From assembly GCF_005877905.1 (NCBI RefSeq), contig NZ_SWDV01000042.1, positions 1-64,000 on the forward strand: DNA of 64,000 nt, read 5' to 3'. The stretch comes from Pseudomonas nicosulfuronedens (lineage in GTDB: Bacteria; Pseudomonadota; Gammaproteobacteria; Pseudomonadales; Pseudomonadaceae). Of this stretch, positions 17,312 to 25,286 are shown in pieces. The position numbers and the translations under genes were made by a program. Position 1 is the stretch's first letter, and each line of letters begins with the position of its first letter. Below the pieces are notes generated by a model. The model was not told the origin of the DNA and searched no databases. It saw only the letters and a program-made list of their open reading frames with translations.

Positions 17312-18985
17312 ATGGCACAGACATACAGCCCGTCCGCGGGCAACGCGCCTTCCACCGGAGTGACGAAGGAGGAGCGCAAGGTCATCTTTGCCTCCTCGCT
17401 GGGCACCGTTTTCGAGTGGTACGACTTCTACCTCTACGGCTCCCTGGCGGCGATCATCGCCAAGCACTTCTTCGCCGGGGTCAACGAAACCACCGCCTTC
17501 ATCTTCGCCCTGCTGGCCTTCGCCGCCGGTTTCGCGGTGCGGCCCTTCGGTGCCATCGTGTTCGGCCGCCTGGGCGACATGATCGGGCGCAAGCACACCT
17601 TCCTCATCACCATCGTCATCATGGGCGTGTCCACCGCCGTGGTCGGCCTGCTACCAGCCTACGCCACCATTGGCGTCGCGGCGCCGATCATCCTCATCAC
17701 CTTGCGACTGTTGCAGGGCCTGGCGCTGGGCGGTGAGTACGGCGGCGCTGCCACCTACGTCGCGGAGCACGCGCCCAAGGGCAAGCGCGGCTTCTTCACA
17801 TCATGGATCCAGACCACCGCGACGCTCGGGCTGTTCCTCTCGCTGCTGGTGATCATGGCCTGCCGCACCGTGCTGGGGACCGAGGCATTCGAGGCCTGGG
17901 GCTGGCGGATTCCGTTCCTGCTGTCGATCCTGCTGCTGATCATCTCGGTGTACATCCGCCTGCAACTGGCCGAGTCGCCGGTGTTCATGAAGATGAAGGA
18001 AGAAGGCAAGGCGTCGAAGGCGCCGCTGACCGAATCCTTCGGCCGCTGGGACAACCTCAAGGTGGTGATCATGTCGCTGCTTGGCGGCACCGCCGGCCAG
18101 GCCGTGGTCTGGTACACCGGGCAGTTCTACGCGCTGTTCTTCCTCTTGCAGACCCTGAAGATCGCCCCGCAGACCGCCAACCTGCTGATCGCCGGCTCGC
18201 TGCTGCTGGGTACGCCGTTCTTCGTGTTCTTCGGCAGCCTGTCCGACCGCATCGGCCGCAAGAAGATCATCATGACCGGCTGCATCCTGGCCGCTCTCAC
18301 CTACTTCCCGATCTTCCATGGCCTGACCCAGTTCGGTAACCCGGACGTGTTCGCCGCCCAGGAGAAGAACCCGGTGACGGTGGTGGCCGACCCGAACGCG
18401 TGTGCCTTCCAGTTCGACCCTGTGGGCAAGGCCAAATTCGTCAGCTCCTGCGACATGGCGAAAAGCCTGCTGGCGAAACGCGCGATCCCTTATGAAAACC
18501 TCAAGGCCGAAACGGGCGCCGTCGCCCAGGTGCACATCGGCGACAAGGTCATCGCCAGCTTCGAAGGGGCCGGTATGCCGGCGGCAGAGTTCAAGGTGCA
18601 GTCCGAAGTCTTCACCGCGCAGCTGGCCGCCTCGCTCAAGGAAGCCGGCTACCCCGAGAAGGCCGATCCTTCGAAGATCAACCACCTGATGATGCTGGTG
18701 CTGCTGACCATCCTGGTGATCTACGTGACCATGGTGTACGGGCCGATTGCCGCGTGGCTGGTCGAGCTGTTCCCGACGCGCATCCGCTATACCTCCATGT
18801 CGCTGCCCTATCACATCGGCAACGGCTGGTTCGGCGGCTTCCTGCCCACCGTCGCCTTCGCCATGGTGGCCGCCACCGGGGACATCTACTACGGCCTCTG
18901 GTACCCCATCGTCATCGCGGTGATGACGGCGGTGCTGGGCATCCTGTTCCTGCCGGAGACCAAGGATCGGGATATCACCCACTGA
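17312..18985 (+). CDS. MFS metabolite:H+ symporter with a large loop insertion
   Basis: A 557-residue transporter of the metabolite:H+ symporter branch of the major facilitator superfamily (relatives of ShiA, KgtP and ProP). TLGTVFEWYDFYLYG-like sequence opens the first helix (SSLGTVFEWYDFYLYGSLAA). GRLGDMIGRKHTF and LSDRIGRKKIIM are the two cytoplasmic MFS motifs, and RLLQGLALGGEYGG is also typical. About 120 residues (336-456) are inserted between late helices; they contain a Cys pair (NACAF, SSCDM) and probably face the periplasm. GGAG precedes the ATG. The position between the amine dehydrogenase operon and the aldehyde dehydrogenase suggests transport of an amine-derived acid, but this is inference. 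Confidence 0.88.
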   Translation: MAQTYSPSAGNAPSTGVTKEERKVIFASSLGTVFEWYDFYLYGSLAAIIAKHFFAGVNETTAFIFALLAFAAGFAVRPFGAIVFGRLGDMIGRKHTFLITIVIMGVSTAVVGLLPAYATIGVAAPIILITLRLLQGLALGGEYGGAATYVAEHAPKGKRGFFTSWIQTTATLGLFLSLLVIMACRTVLGTEAFEAWGWRIPFLLSILLLIISVYIRLQLAESPVFMKMKEEGKASKAPLTESFGRWDNLKVVIMSLLGGTAGQAVVWYTGQFYALFFLLQTLKIAPQTANLLIAGSLLLGTPFFVFFGSLSDRIGRKKIIMTGCILAALTYFPIFHGLTQFGNPDVFAAQEKNPVTVVADPNACAFQFDPVGKAKFVSSCDMAKSLLAKRAIPYENLKAETGAVAQVHIGDKVIASFEGAGMPAAEFKVQSEVFTAQLAASLKEAGYPEKADPSKINHLMMLVLLTILVIYVTMVYGPIAAWLVELFPTRIRYTSMSLPYHIGNGWFGGFLPTVAFAMVAATGDIYYGLWYPIVIAVMTAVLGILFLPETKDRDITH

Positions 18986-19006
18986 GGTTGCGACGCCACG
19001 CCGGCC

Positions 19007-19147
19007 CCCTCTCCCCGGCCCTCTCCCTGAAGGGAGAGGGGGTTTCCGTGCGATGCAGAATCCTGATGCGCGCCTTTGACTGAGTTGCCGGCTGAAGGCA
19101 GACCATGACCCAGCGCCAAACAGTCCCCTCTCCCTTCAGGGAGAGGG
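19007..19147. repeat. REP-like paired hairpin element, family A copy 2
   Basis: CCCTCTCCCCGGCCCTCTCC opens a hairpin CCCTCTCCCTGAAGGGAGAG. A roughly 85-base core ending GCGCCAAACAGTC leads to the inverted copy CCCTCTCCCTTCAGGGAGAG. It lies between the MFS gene and the aldehyde dehydrogenase promoter. Confidence 0.8.
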
Positions 19148-19195
19148 CTCACCCTGCTCCGCGCCCCTCCTCAAACAACCCTTACCGTCTCAGTC

Positions 19196-19216
19196 GCTGT
19201 CGCAATGTGCGACAGC
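19196..19216. promoter_or_regulatory. Perfect inverted-repeat enhancer before the aldehyde dehydrogenase
   Basis: GCTGTCGCA-ATG-TGCGACAGC is a perfect 9-bp inverted repeat around 3 bases. Its centre lies 85 bases upstream of the -24 GG at 19291. It is the best copy of the repeat also seen at 14634 and 16971, and the likely activator site. Confidence 0.7.
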
Positions 19217-19289
19217 GGCTTCCTTTCGTTGCCGCATAAAAACCATTTAATTCTTTTAATTTCAATAAGTTAAATAGAAAAACAAGCCT

Positions 19290-19305
19290 TGGCACAGCCG
19301 TTGCG
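19290..19305 (+). promoter_or_regulatory. Sigma-54 (-24/-12) promoter of the aldehyde dehydrogenase
   Basis: TGGCACAGCCGTTGCG matches TGGCACG-N4-TTGCW except at G7 and the last base, with correct spacing. The predicted start near 19317 gives a leader of about 36 bases. An AT-rich stretch between it and the enhancer (19240-19280) could bind IHF. Confidence 0.82.
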
Positions 19306-19352
19306 ATGCTCCGCCTCAACGTTCCTGAAACAGACAACAAGAGGCCACCGCA

Positions 19353-20846
19353 ATGCTCGCTTCCCTGCCCATCAAGCCCGAATCCCGCGCCTTCCTGCAG
19401 CGCGCCCCGAAAATGCTGATCGGTGCCGACTGGACCTCCGCCAGCGACGGCGCCCTGATGGACCTGCGCAACCCGGCCACCGGCGAAGTGCTCTGCCAGG
19501 TGCCGGCCGGCACCGCCGCCGATGTCGACCGCGCCGTGCGCGCCGCGCGCCAGGCCTTCGATGACTCCGCCTGGAGCCGCACCCGCCCGCGCGAGCGGCA
19601 GAACCTGCTGTGGAAGCTCGCCGACCTGATGGAACGCGACGCCGACCTGCTGGCCGAGCTGGAGTGCCTGAACAACGGCAAGAGCGCCGCCGTCGCCCGC
19701 GTGATGGACGTGCAACTGGCCATCGACTTCCTGCGCTACATGGCCGGCTATGCCACCAAGATCGAAGGCACCACCGTGGACGTGTCCATGCCGCTGATGC
19801 CCGATGGCGAATTCCACGGCTACATCCGCCGCGAAGCCGTCGGCGTGGTGGGCGCTATCGTCGCCTGGAACTTCCCGCTGCTGCTGGCCTGCTGGAAACT
19901 CGGCCCGGCGCTGGCCACCGGTTGCTCGGTGGTGCTCAAGCCCGCCGACGAAACCCCGCTGTCCGCGCTGAAGCTCGCCGAGCTGGTGCTCGAAGCGGGC
20001 TACCCGGCCGGCGTGTTCAACGTCGTCACCGGCGCCGGCATCACCGCCGGCGCCGCCCTCTCCCACCATCCGCTGGTGGACAAGCTGACCTTCACCGGCT
20101 CGACCCCGGTGGGCAAGGAAATCGGCAAGGCGGCCATGGACAACATGACCCGCGTGACCCTGGAGCTGGGCGGCAAGTCGCCGACCATCGTCATGGCCGA
20201 CGCCGACCTGGCCACCGCCGCCGCCGGCGCCGCCCAGGCGATCTTCTTCAACCAGGGCCAGGTCTGCTGCGCCGGCTCGCGCCTGTACGTGCAGCGCAAG
20301 CACTTCGACAACGTGATCGCCGACATCTCCGGCATCGCCAACGGCATGAAACTGGGCAACGGCCTGGACCCGAGCATCGACATGGGCCCGCTGATTTCCG
20401 CCAAGCAGCAGAAGCGCGTGTTCGACTACATCGAACTGGGTCGCGACAAGGGCGCCACCATCGCCTGCGGCGGCGAGCAGTTCGGCCCCGGCTACTTCGT
20501 CAAACCCACGGTGATCGTCGACGTCGACCAGAAGAACCCGCTGGTGCAGGAAGAGATCTTCGGCCCGGTGCTGGTCGCCATGCCCTTCGACGACATCGAG
20601 GACGCCCTGCGCCTGGCCAACGATAGCCCCTACGGCCTTGGCGCGAGCATCTGGTCCAACGACCTGGCGGCGGTGCACCGCATGGTGCCGCGCATCAAGT
20701 CCGGTTCGGTGTGGGTCAACTGCCACAGCGCGCTGGACCCGGCGCTGCCCTTCGGCGGCTTCAAGATGTCCGGCGTGGGCCGCGAGATGGGCGCCGCCGC
20801 CATCGAGCATTACACCGAGCTGAAGTCGGTGCTGATCCGCCTGTAA
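19353..20846 (+). CDS. NAD-dependent aldehyde dehydrogenase, phenylacetaldehyde dehydrogenase type
   Basis: A 497-residue aldehyde dehydrogenase closest in character to FeaB/PadA phenylacetaldehyde dehydrogenases, oxidising phenylacetaldehyde or a similar aldehyde to the acid with NAD. The general base Glu271 (ELGGKSP) and nucleophile Cys305 (NQGQVCCAGSR) are present, as is the cofactor motif FTGSTPVGKEI. The sigma-54 promoter and enhancer upstream match those of the amine dehydrogenase operon 5 kb away, so the pair would carry amines through aldehyde to acid. Start: ATG at 19353 after AAGAGGCCACCGCA. It is followed by a terminator at 20896-20931. The exact aldehyde is inference. Confidence 0.87.
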   Translation: MLASLPIKPESRAFLQRAPKMLIGADWTSASDGALMDLRNPATGEVLCQVPAGTAADVDRAVRAARQAFDDSAWSRTRPRERQNLLWKLADLMERDADLLAELECLNNGKSAAVARVMDVQLAIDFLRYMAGYATKIEGTTVDVSMPLMPDGEFHGYIRREAVGVVGAIVAWNFPLLLACWKLGPALATGCSVVLKPADETPLSALKLAELVLEAGYPAGVFNVVTGAGITAGAALSHHPLVDKLTFTGSTPVGKEIGKAAMDNMTRVTLELGGKSPTIVMADADLATAAAGAAQAIFFNQGQVCCAGSRLYVQRKHFDNVIADISGIANGMKLGNGLDPSIDMGPLISAKQQKRVFDYIELGRDKGATIACGGEQFGPGYFVKPTVIVDVDQKNPLVQEEIFGPVLVAMPFDDIEDALRLANDSPYGLGASIWSNDLAAVHRMVPRIKSGSVWVNCHSALDPALPFGGFKMSGVGREMGAAAIEHYTELKSVLIRL

Positions 20847-20895
20847 CAGCCCGCTTGTCTACCTCGCCCGCGCGGTCCCCCTGCGCGGGTCTTGC

Positions 20896-20931
20896 ATCCC
20901 CCGGTCGCGGCAGCGCACGGGGGATTTTTTT
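20896..20931 (+). terminator. Terminator after the aldehyde dehydrogenase
   Basis: ATCCCCC (20896-20902) pairs with GGGGGAT (20919-20925) over a GC-rich loop and is followed by a run of seven T. Confidence 0.85.
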
Positions 20932-20974
20932 CTGTTTCCCAACCCCTGAGCGGGAGCCAAACCGAGCGCGTTCT

Positions 20975-21051
20975 GTAGGAGCGAGCTTGCTCGCGAACCG
21001 CCCAGCCCCCAAGTCGCCAGTACGTCTGTTCGCGAGCAAGCGCGCTCCAAC
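20975..21051. repeat. REP hairpin, family B copy 2
   Basis: GTAGGAGCGAGCTTGCTCGC paired with the inverted end GCGAGCAAGCGCGCTCCAAC. The right arm has drifted (GCGC for CTCG), so this copy is imperfect. Confidence 0.75.
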
Positions 21052-21080
21052 AACGGCGGGCGGCCCGCCGTTGGAGAAAC

Positions 21081-21740
21081 TCAATCCCGATCCGGCGCCC
21101 CCAGCGGGAACAACGGCCGGTGCGGTCGCGCTTCCTCCACCGCACGGGCGAAAGAGGGGCGCGCCAGCAGGCGGGAGCGATAGGCACGCAGGGTCGGGTA
21201 CTGGTCCCCGATAGGATGGGTCCAGTCGGCGTAGAACAGCGACGGAGCCGCAGCGCAGTCGACGAGGCTGAAGCTGTCCCCCGCCGCCCAGGTGCGCCCC
21301 GCCAGTTCTTCTTCGAGCCAGGCGTAGGCCAGTTCGAGTTTGCTCACCGCGTGGGCCAGGCCTTCCGCCCGCTTGGTCGCCTCGCCACTCATGGCCCCCA
21401 GCACGGCGTGCTGCACCGGGGTCATCACATGCCAGTCGAAGAAACGGTCGAGGAAGCGCACATCCAGCGCCTTGAGCGGGTCGTCCGGCAGCAGGCGCAC
21501 CGGGCCGGGATGCTTCAGGTGCAGGTACTCGATGACAATGCTGGTCTCGGCGACGCTGTGCTCACCATCCAGCAGCACCGGGAATTTCGCCAGCGGCCAT
21601 AGGCGCAGCCAGTGCGCGCCATTCTCCGGTTCGTCCGGGCCGAGGCCGCGAAATTCGAAGGGCGTGGCGTTCTCGTAGAGGGCGATCAGCACCTTCTGCG
21701 TGTAGGAGGAAAACGGATGGCCGAACAGGACGAGGGACAT
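21081..21740 (-). CDS. Glutathione S-transferase family protein
   Basis: A 219-residue cytoplasmic protein with an N-terminal thioredoxin-like domain: LFGHPFSSYTQKVLIALYE, the cis-proline in KFPVLLDGEHSVAETSIVIEYL, and E-T-S for glutathione binding. An all-helical C-terminal domain contains the N-capping-type stretch GDSFSLVDCAAAPSLFYADW. It would conjugate or reduce a substrate with glutathione. It is monocistronic between a REP hairpin and an MFS gene that is also transcribed leftward. The substrate is unknown. Confidence 0.88.
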   Translation of the reverse strand: MSLVLFGHPFSSYTQKVLIALYENATPFEFRGLGPDEPENGAHWLRLWPLAKFPVLLDGEHSVAETSIVIEYLHLKHPGPVRLLPDDPLKALDVRFLDRFFDWHVMTPVQHAVLGAMSGEATKRAEGLAHAVSKLELAYAWLEEELAGRTWAAGDSFSLVDCAAAPSLFYADWTHPIGDQYPTLRAYRSRLLARPSFARAVEEARPHRPLFPLGAPDRD

Positions 21741-21805
21741 GGCGGGGTCACCTGGGGCAGAGGAAAGTACTCAGCCTAGCCCCGAATGACCGCGCCAGGG
21801 ATTGC

Positions 21806-22975
21806 TCAGCAGGCCTGCGCCTGCCGTTCGAGCGGGCGCGGCGGTGCGAAACGGCTGGCGAGAACGAGCATCACCAGGCATATCAATGCCATGCCGATCC
21901 AGGCCGGCGCCAGGCTGGCCATGGATTGCCGAGCCAGCCCTGCCAGCAGCGGGAACAGCGCCGCGATCAGGTAGCCCACGCCTTGCACGAAGCCCACCAA
22001 CGCACCGGCTTCGGCGGGGCTGCGGGCGCGGTCCATGGTGACGATCAGCGACAACGGGAACAGCGCGCCGATGCCCAATCCGAGCCCGATCATCGCCACC
22101 AATACCCATTGCTGCGGCCACATCACCAGCACGACCAGGCCGCCGAGCAGCAACGCGATGGCCAGCAGCAACGCCGGGCGACGATCCGGCAGACGGTCGA
22201 TGAAGGCGGACACCAGCAGGCCGGCGACCACTTCGGTCAAGGTCAGCCCACCCAGCAATGCGCCTGCCTGGGCCGGCGTCCAGCCCAGGGCCGTGTAGTA
22301 CGGCGGCAGCCAGGCCAGCACCAGCACGTAGGCGCCCGTACCCAGGCCGAAGAACAGCGCCAGCCATGACCCGCGCCGGGCGATCCCGGAAAACGCCGGC
22401 GCAGCTGAACTGAGGGGCGCCGCGCCCTTCGCGGTTCGCATCCAGACCGGCAGCGCCAGTACGGCGGGCAGCGCCCAGAACGCCAGCGCCGGCAGCTCGC
22501 CCCAGGCTTTCGCCAGCCAGGGTGACGCGACGCTGGCCAGCACCGCACCGCCCATGATCGCCGTGGAATAGGCGCCCATCGCGCCACCGACCCGCGCGCC
22601 GAAGCGCTGGCGGATGAATACCGGCAGTAGCGCCTGACAGGCAGCAATGCCCAGGCCGGCAAGCACTGCGCCACCGAGCAGCCCGACCTGCCCTGGCAGC
22701 AAGCGCAGCGCGCAGGCCAGGGCGATCAGCAGCAAGCCGAACGCAACGCCACCGCGCACACCGAAATAGCGCAGCAATTGGGCGGCGCCCAGCGCACCGA
22801 GCCCCATCAGCAGGACCGGCAGGCTGGTGAGCAGGCTCGCGAGGCTGTCGGACAGCTTCGCGGACGCCTGCAACGCATCCAGCAGCGGGCCGATGGAGGC
22901 CAGCGCCGGGCGCAGGTTGAGGCCGGCCAGCACGACGACGAGCAGGCAGGCGGCAAGGGAGACGGTTCGAGACAT
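21806..22975 (-). CDS. MFS transporter, CynX/NimT type
   Basis: A 389-residue twelve-helix transporter resembling the cyanate/nitroimidazole (CynX/NimT) branch: the early motif LAGLNLRPALASIGPLLDAL and DRLPDRRPALLLA after helix six. It would export or import a small organic compound at the inner membrane. The ATG at 22975 is favoured because GGAAGG lies 9 bases upstream; longer readings run into the divergent marR promoter. It is divergent from the MarR gene at 23091, with two operators between them, so it is probably repressed by that regulator. Confidence 0.87.
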   Translation of the reverse strand: MSRTVSLAACLLVVVLAGLNLRPALASIGPLLDALQASAKLSDSLASLLTSLPVLLMGLGALGAAQLLRYFGVRGGVAFGLLLIALACALRLLPGQVGLLGGAVLAGLGIAACQALLPVFIRQRFGARVGGAMGAYSTAIMGGAVLASVASPWLAKAWGELPALAFWALPAVLALPVWMRTAKGAAPLSSAAPAFSGIARRGSWLALFFGLGTGAYVLVLAWLPPYYTALGWTPAQAGALLGGLTLTEVVAGLLVSAFIDRLPDRRPALLLAIALLLGGLVVLVMWPQQWVLVAMIGLGLGIGALFPLSLIVTMDRARSPAEAGALVGFVQGVGYLIAALFPLLAGLARQSMASLAPAWIGMALICLVMLVLASRFAPPRPLERQAQAC

Positions 22976-23033
22976 GACAATCATCCTTCCAGTGGGGCGC
23001 CAGCACTTGATCGCGAAGGCGGTGCAGGCGAAT

Positions 23034-23049
23034 ATCTCTACATCAAGAC
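23034..23049. promoter_or_regulatory. MarR operator, distal copy
   Basis: ATCTCTACATCAAGAC is an imperfect palindrome that repeats at 23061-23076 with a 27-base offset. It lies between divergent mfs and marR genes. Confidence 0.6.
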
Positions 23050-23060
23050 AAATCCAATGT

Positions 23061-23076
23061 ATCTCGACATCAAGAT
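23061..23076. promoter_or_regulatory. MarR operator, proximal copy
   Basis: ATCTCGACATCAAGAT is a near-perfect palindrome (ATCT-GA--TC-AGAT) of the size bound by MarR dimers. It lies 15 bases before the marR ATG, well placed for autorepression. Confidence 0.65.
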
Positions 23077-23090
23077 AAAAAGGAAGCCCC

Positions 23091-23588
23091 ATGGACAGAG
23101 CCGCGTTCGCCGTCGAGCAATGGCGTCAGCAACTGCCCGAGCTGGATACCGACGGTATGCTCCTGCTCGGCCGTCTGGGCGAGGCGGCGCAAGTGATCGC
23201 CCGCGACCATCTCAATCCGTTGTTCGCCGAGTACGGCCTGCAGCCGGGCGAGTTTGACGTGCTCGCCACCCTGCGCCGCAGCGGCCCCCCCTTCCGCCTC
23301 ACCCCCACCGTGCTCTACGAGGCGGCGATGATCTCCTCCGGTAGCATGACCAACCGCCTCGACCGCCTGGAGAAACAGGGCCTGGTGCAGCGCCTGCCCA
23401 ACCCGGAGGACGGCCGCGGTTCGCTGGTTGGCCTCAGCGAAGCGGGCCTGGTACTGATCGACGAAGCGGTCAGTGCCCACGCCGACAACCAGCGCCGGGT
23501 ACTCTCCGGACTGAGCGCCGCCGAGCAGAAGCAGCTCGCCGGCCTGCTGGAAAAACTCCTCGCCAGCCTGCCCGATACTGGCCGCTGA
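23091..23588 (+). CDS. MarR-family transcriptional regulator
   Basis: A 165-residue winged-helix regulator. The recognition region is LTPTVLYEAAMISSGSMTNRLDRLEKQGLVQR and the wing is NPEDGRGSLVGLSEAG, both typical of MarR. AGGAAG precedes the ATG. It is divergent from the CynX-type MFS gene with two palindromic operators in the gap, so it most likely represses both genes and releases on binding a small phenolic or toxic ligand. The ligand is not deducible. Confidence 0.9.
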   Translation: MDRAAFAVEQWRQQLPELDTDGMLLLGRLGEAAQVIARDHLNPLFAEYGLQPGEFDVLATLRRSGPPFRLTPTVLYEAAMISSGSMTNRLDRLEKQGLVQRLPNPEDGRGSLVGLSEAGLVLIDEAVSAHADNQRRVLSGLSAAEQKQLAGLLEKLLASLPDTGR

Positions 23589-23812
23589 GCAGTCGCCCAG
23601 CCGCTGCACCAGAGGGCTTTCGCGCACAGGGACCATCGTTCCAGAGCGGCCTGTGGCCATGACTCCGGCCGCTGTTGATGTCGTTTTTGGTCATGCCCAC
23701 GGCGATTTCGAGCAACTCGCCACGCACCCACTGCCTTAGCTTGAGTCCCGCGTGAAGCGCACCGCGCTGCGTCACCGCGCCCGACCTAACAATTTCAAGA
23801 AAAGGCCGACAG

Positions 23813-25225
23813 ATGAGTGCTCCCCGTGCAAAAGGCGCCAATGGCGATCTGGTGCAGGGCTTCAAGCCCCGCCACGTAACCATGCTCTCCATCGCGGGGA
23901 TCATCGGCGCGGGGCTGTTCGTCGGCTCCGGCCACGCGATCGCTGCCGCCGGCCCCGCCGCTATCGTCGCCTACGCCCTCTCCGGGCTGCTGGTGGTGCT
24001 GGTCATGCGCATGCTCGGCGAGATGGCCGTGGCCAGCCCTGACACCGGCTCCTTCTCCGCCTACGCCGACCAGGCCATCGGCCGCTGGGCCGGATTCACC
24101 ATCGGCTGGCTGTACTGGTGGTTCTGGGTGCTGGTGATTCCCATCGAGGCCATCGCCGCCGGGGTCATCCTCAACAACTGGTTCCCGCAGGTCGAGACCT
24201 GGGTCTTTGCCCTGTCGATGACGCTACTGCTCACCGTCACCAACCTGTTCAGCGTCGCCAAGTACGGCGAGTTCGAATTCTGGTTCGCCATGCTCAAGGT
24301 GGTTGCCATCGTCGCTTTCATCGGCCTCGGTGCGGCGGCGCTGCTGGGCTTGTTGCCGGGGCGCGAGGTCAGCGGCCTGCACAAGCTGATGGGCGAGCAC
24401 GGCGGCTTCATGCCCAACGGCTGGACAGCCATCTTCAGCGCGCTGATCACCACCCTGTTCAGCTTCATCGGCACCGAGGCGGTGACCATCGCTGCCGCCG
24501 AATCCAGCGATCCCAGTCGCAACATCGCCAAGGCCACGCGTTCGGTGATCTGGCGCATCAGCGTGTTCTACCTGCTGTCGATCCTGGTGATCATCTCGGT
24601 GGTGCCGTGGAATGACCCACGCCTGGTGGAGATCGGCTCCTACCAGCGCGCCCTGGAGCTGCTGAACATTCCCAACGCGCAACTGCTGATGGACCTGGTG
24701 GTACTGGTCGCCGTGGCCAGCTGCCTGAATTCCTCGGTGTACATCGCCTCACGGATGATCTATTCGCTGAGCCGCCGCCACGACGCGCCGGCCTTTATCC
24801 AGCGCACCTCCGCTGCCGGGGTGCCGCGCGCGGCGGTGATCGCCAGCACGCTGATCGGCATGTTCACCACCCTCCTGAACTTCTTTGCGCCGGGCCGGCT
24901 GTTCGAATTCCTGCTGGCCAGCTCCGGCTCCATCGCCCTGCTCGTCTACCTCGCCATCGCCGTGTCGCAGCTGCGCATGCGCGGCATCCTGCGCCGGCGC
25001 AACCACGAGCTGGCATTTCGCATGTGGCTGTTCCCCTGGCTGACCTGGCTGGTGATCGGGATCATCAGCTTCATCCTCGCGGTGATGTTCATCATGCCGA
25101 CGCACCGCATCGAGGTGAGTTCGACCCTGGCGCTGACGGTCATCATCATCCTGCTCAGCCAGACCAGCCGGCGCACATCACACCGTCACCAGACCGCCAT
25201 CGGCCGCCGTGCCGTGCGCGGCTGA
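23813..25225 (+). CDS. Amino acid permease, APC family (GABA permease-like)
   Basis: A 470-residue transporter of the amino acid-polyamine-organocation superfamily, similar in layout to GabP/AnsP/CycA. The helix 1 motif is SIAGIIGAGLFVGSGHAI, followed by AGPAAIVAYALSGLLVVLVMRMLGEMAVA, and FSFIGTEAVTIAAAES is the family helix 6 motif. It imports an amino acid or gamma-aminobutyrate by proton symport. The downstream GlxA-type regulator, in the same direction 60 bases on, may control it. The GABA assignment is tentative. Confidence 0.85.
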   Translation: MSAPRAKGANGDLVQGFKPRHVTMLSIAGIIGAGLFVGSGHAIAAAGPAAIVAYALSGLLVVLVMRMLGEMAVASPDTGSFSAYADQAIGRWAGFTIGWLYWWFWVLVIPIEAIAAGVILNNWFPQVETWVFALSMTLLLTVTNLFSVAKYGEFEFWFAMLKVVAIVAFIGLGAAALLGLLPGREVSGLHKLMGEHGGFMPNGWTAIFSALITTLFSFIGTEAVTIAAAESSDPSRNIAKATRSVIWRISVFYLLSILVIISVVPWNDPRLVEIGSYQRALELLNIPNAQLLMDLVVLVAVASCLNSSVYIASRMIYSLSRRHDAPAFIQRTSAAGVPRAAVIASTLIGMFTTLLNFFAPGRLFEFLLASSGSIALLVYLAIAVSQLRMRGILRRRNHELAFRMWLFPWLTWLVIGIISFILAVMFIMPTHRIEVSSTLALTVIIILLSQTSRRTSHRHQTAIGRRAVRG

Positions 25226-25286
25226 GCCAGCCGCCCGCACGCAGACGAGGTGTCGATTGGTCGAACGCCGCCAGTTCAGTGGGGCC

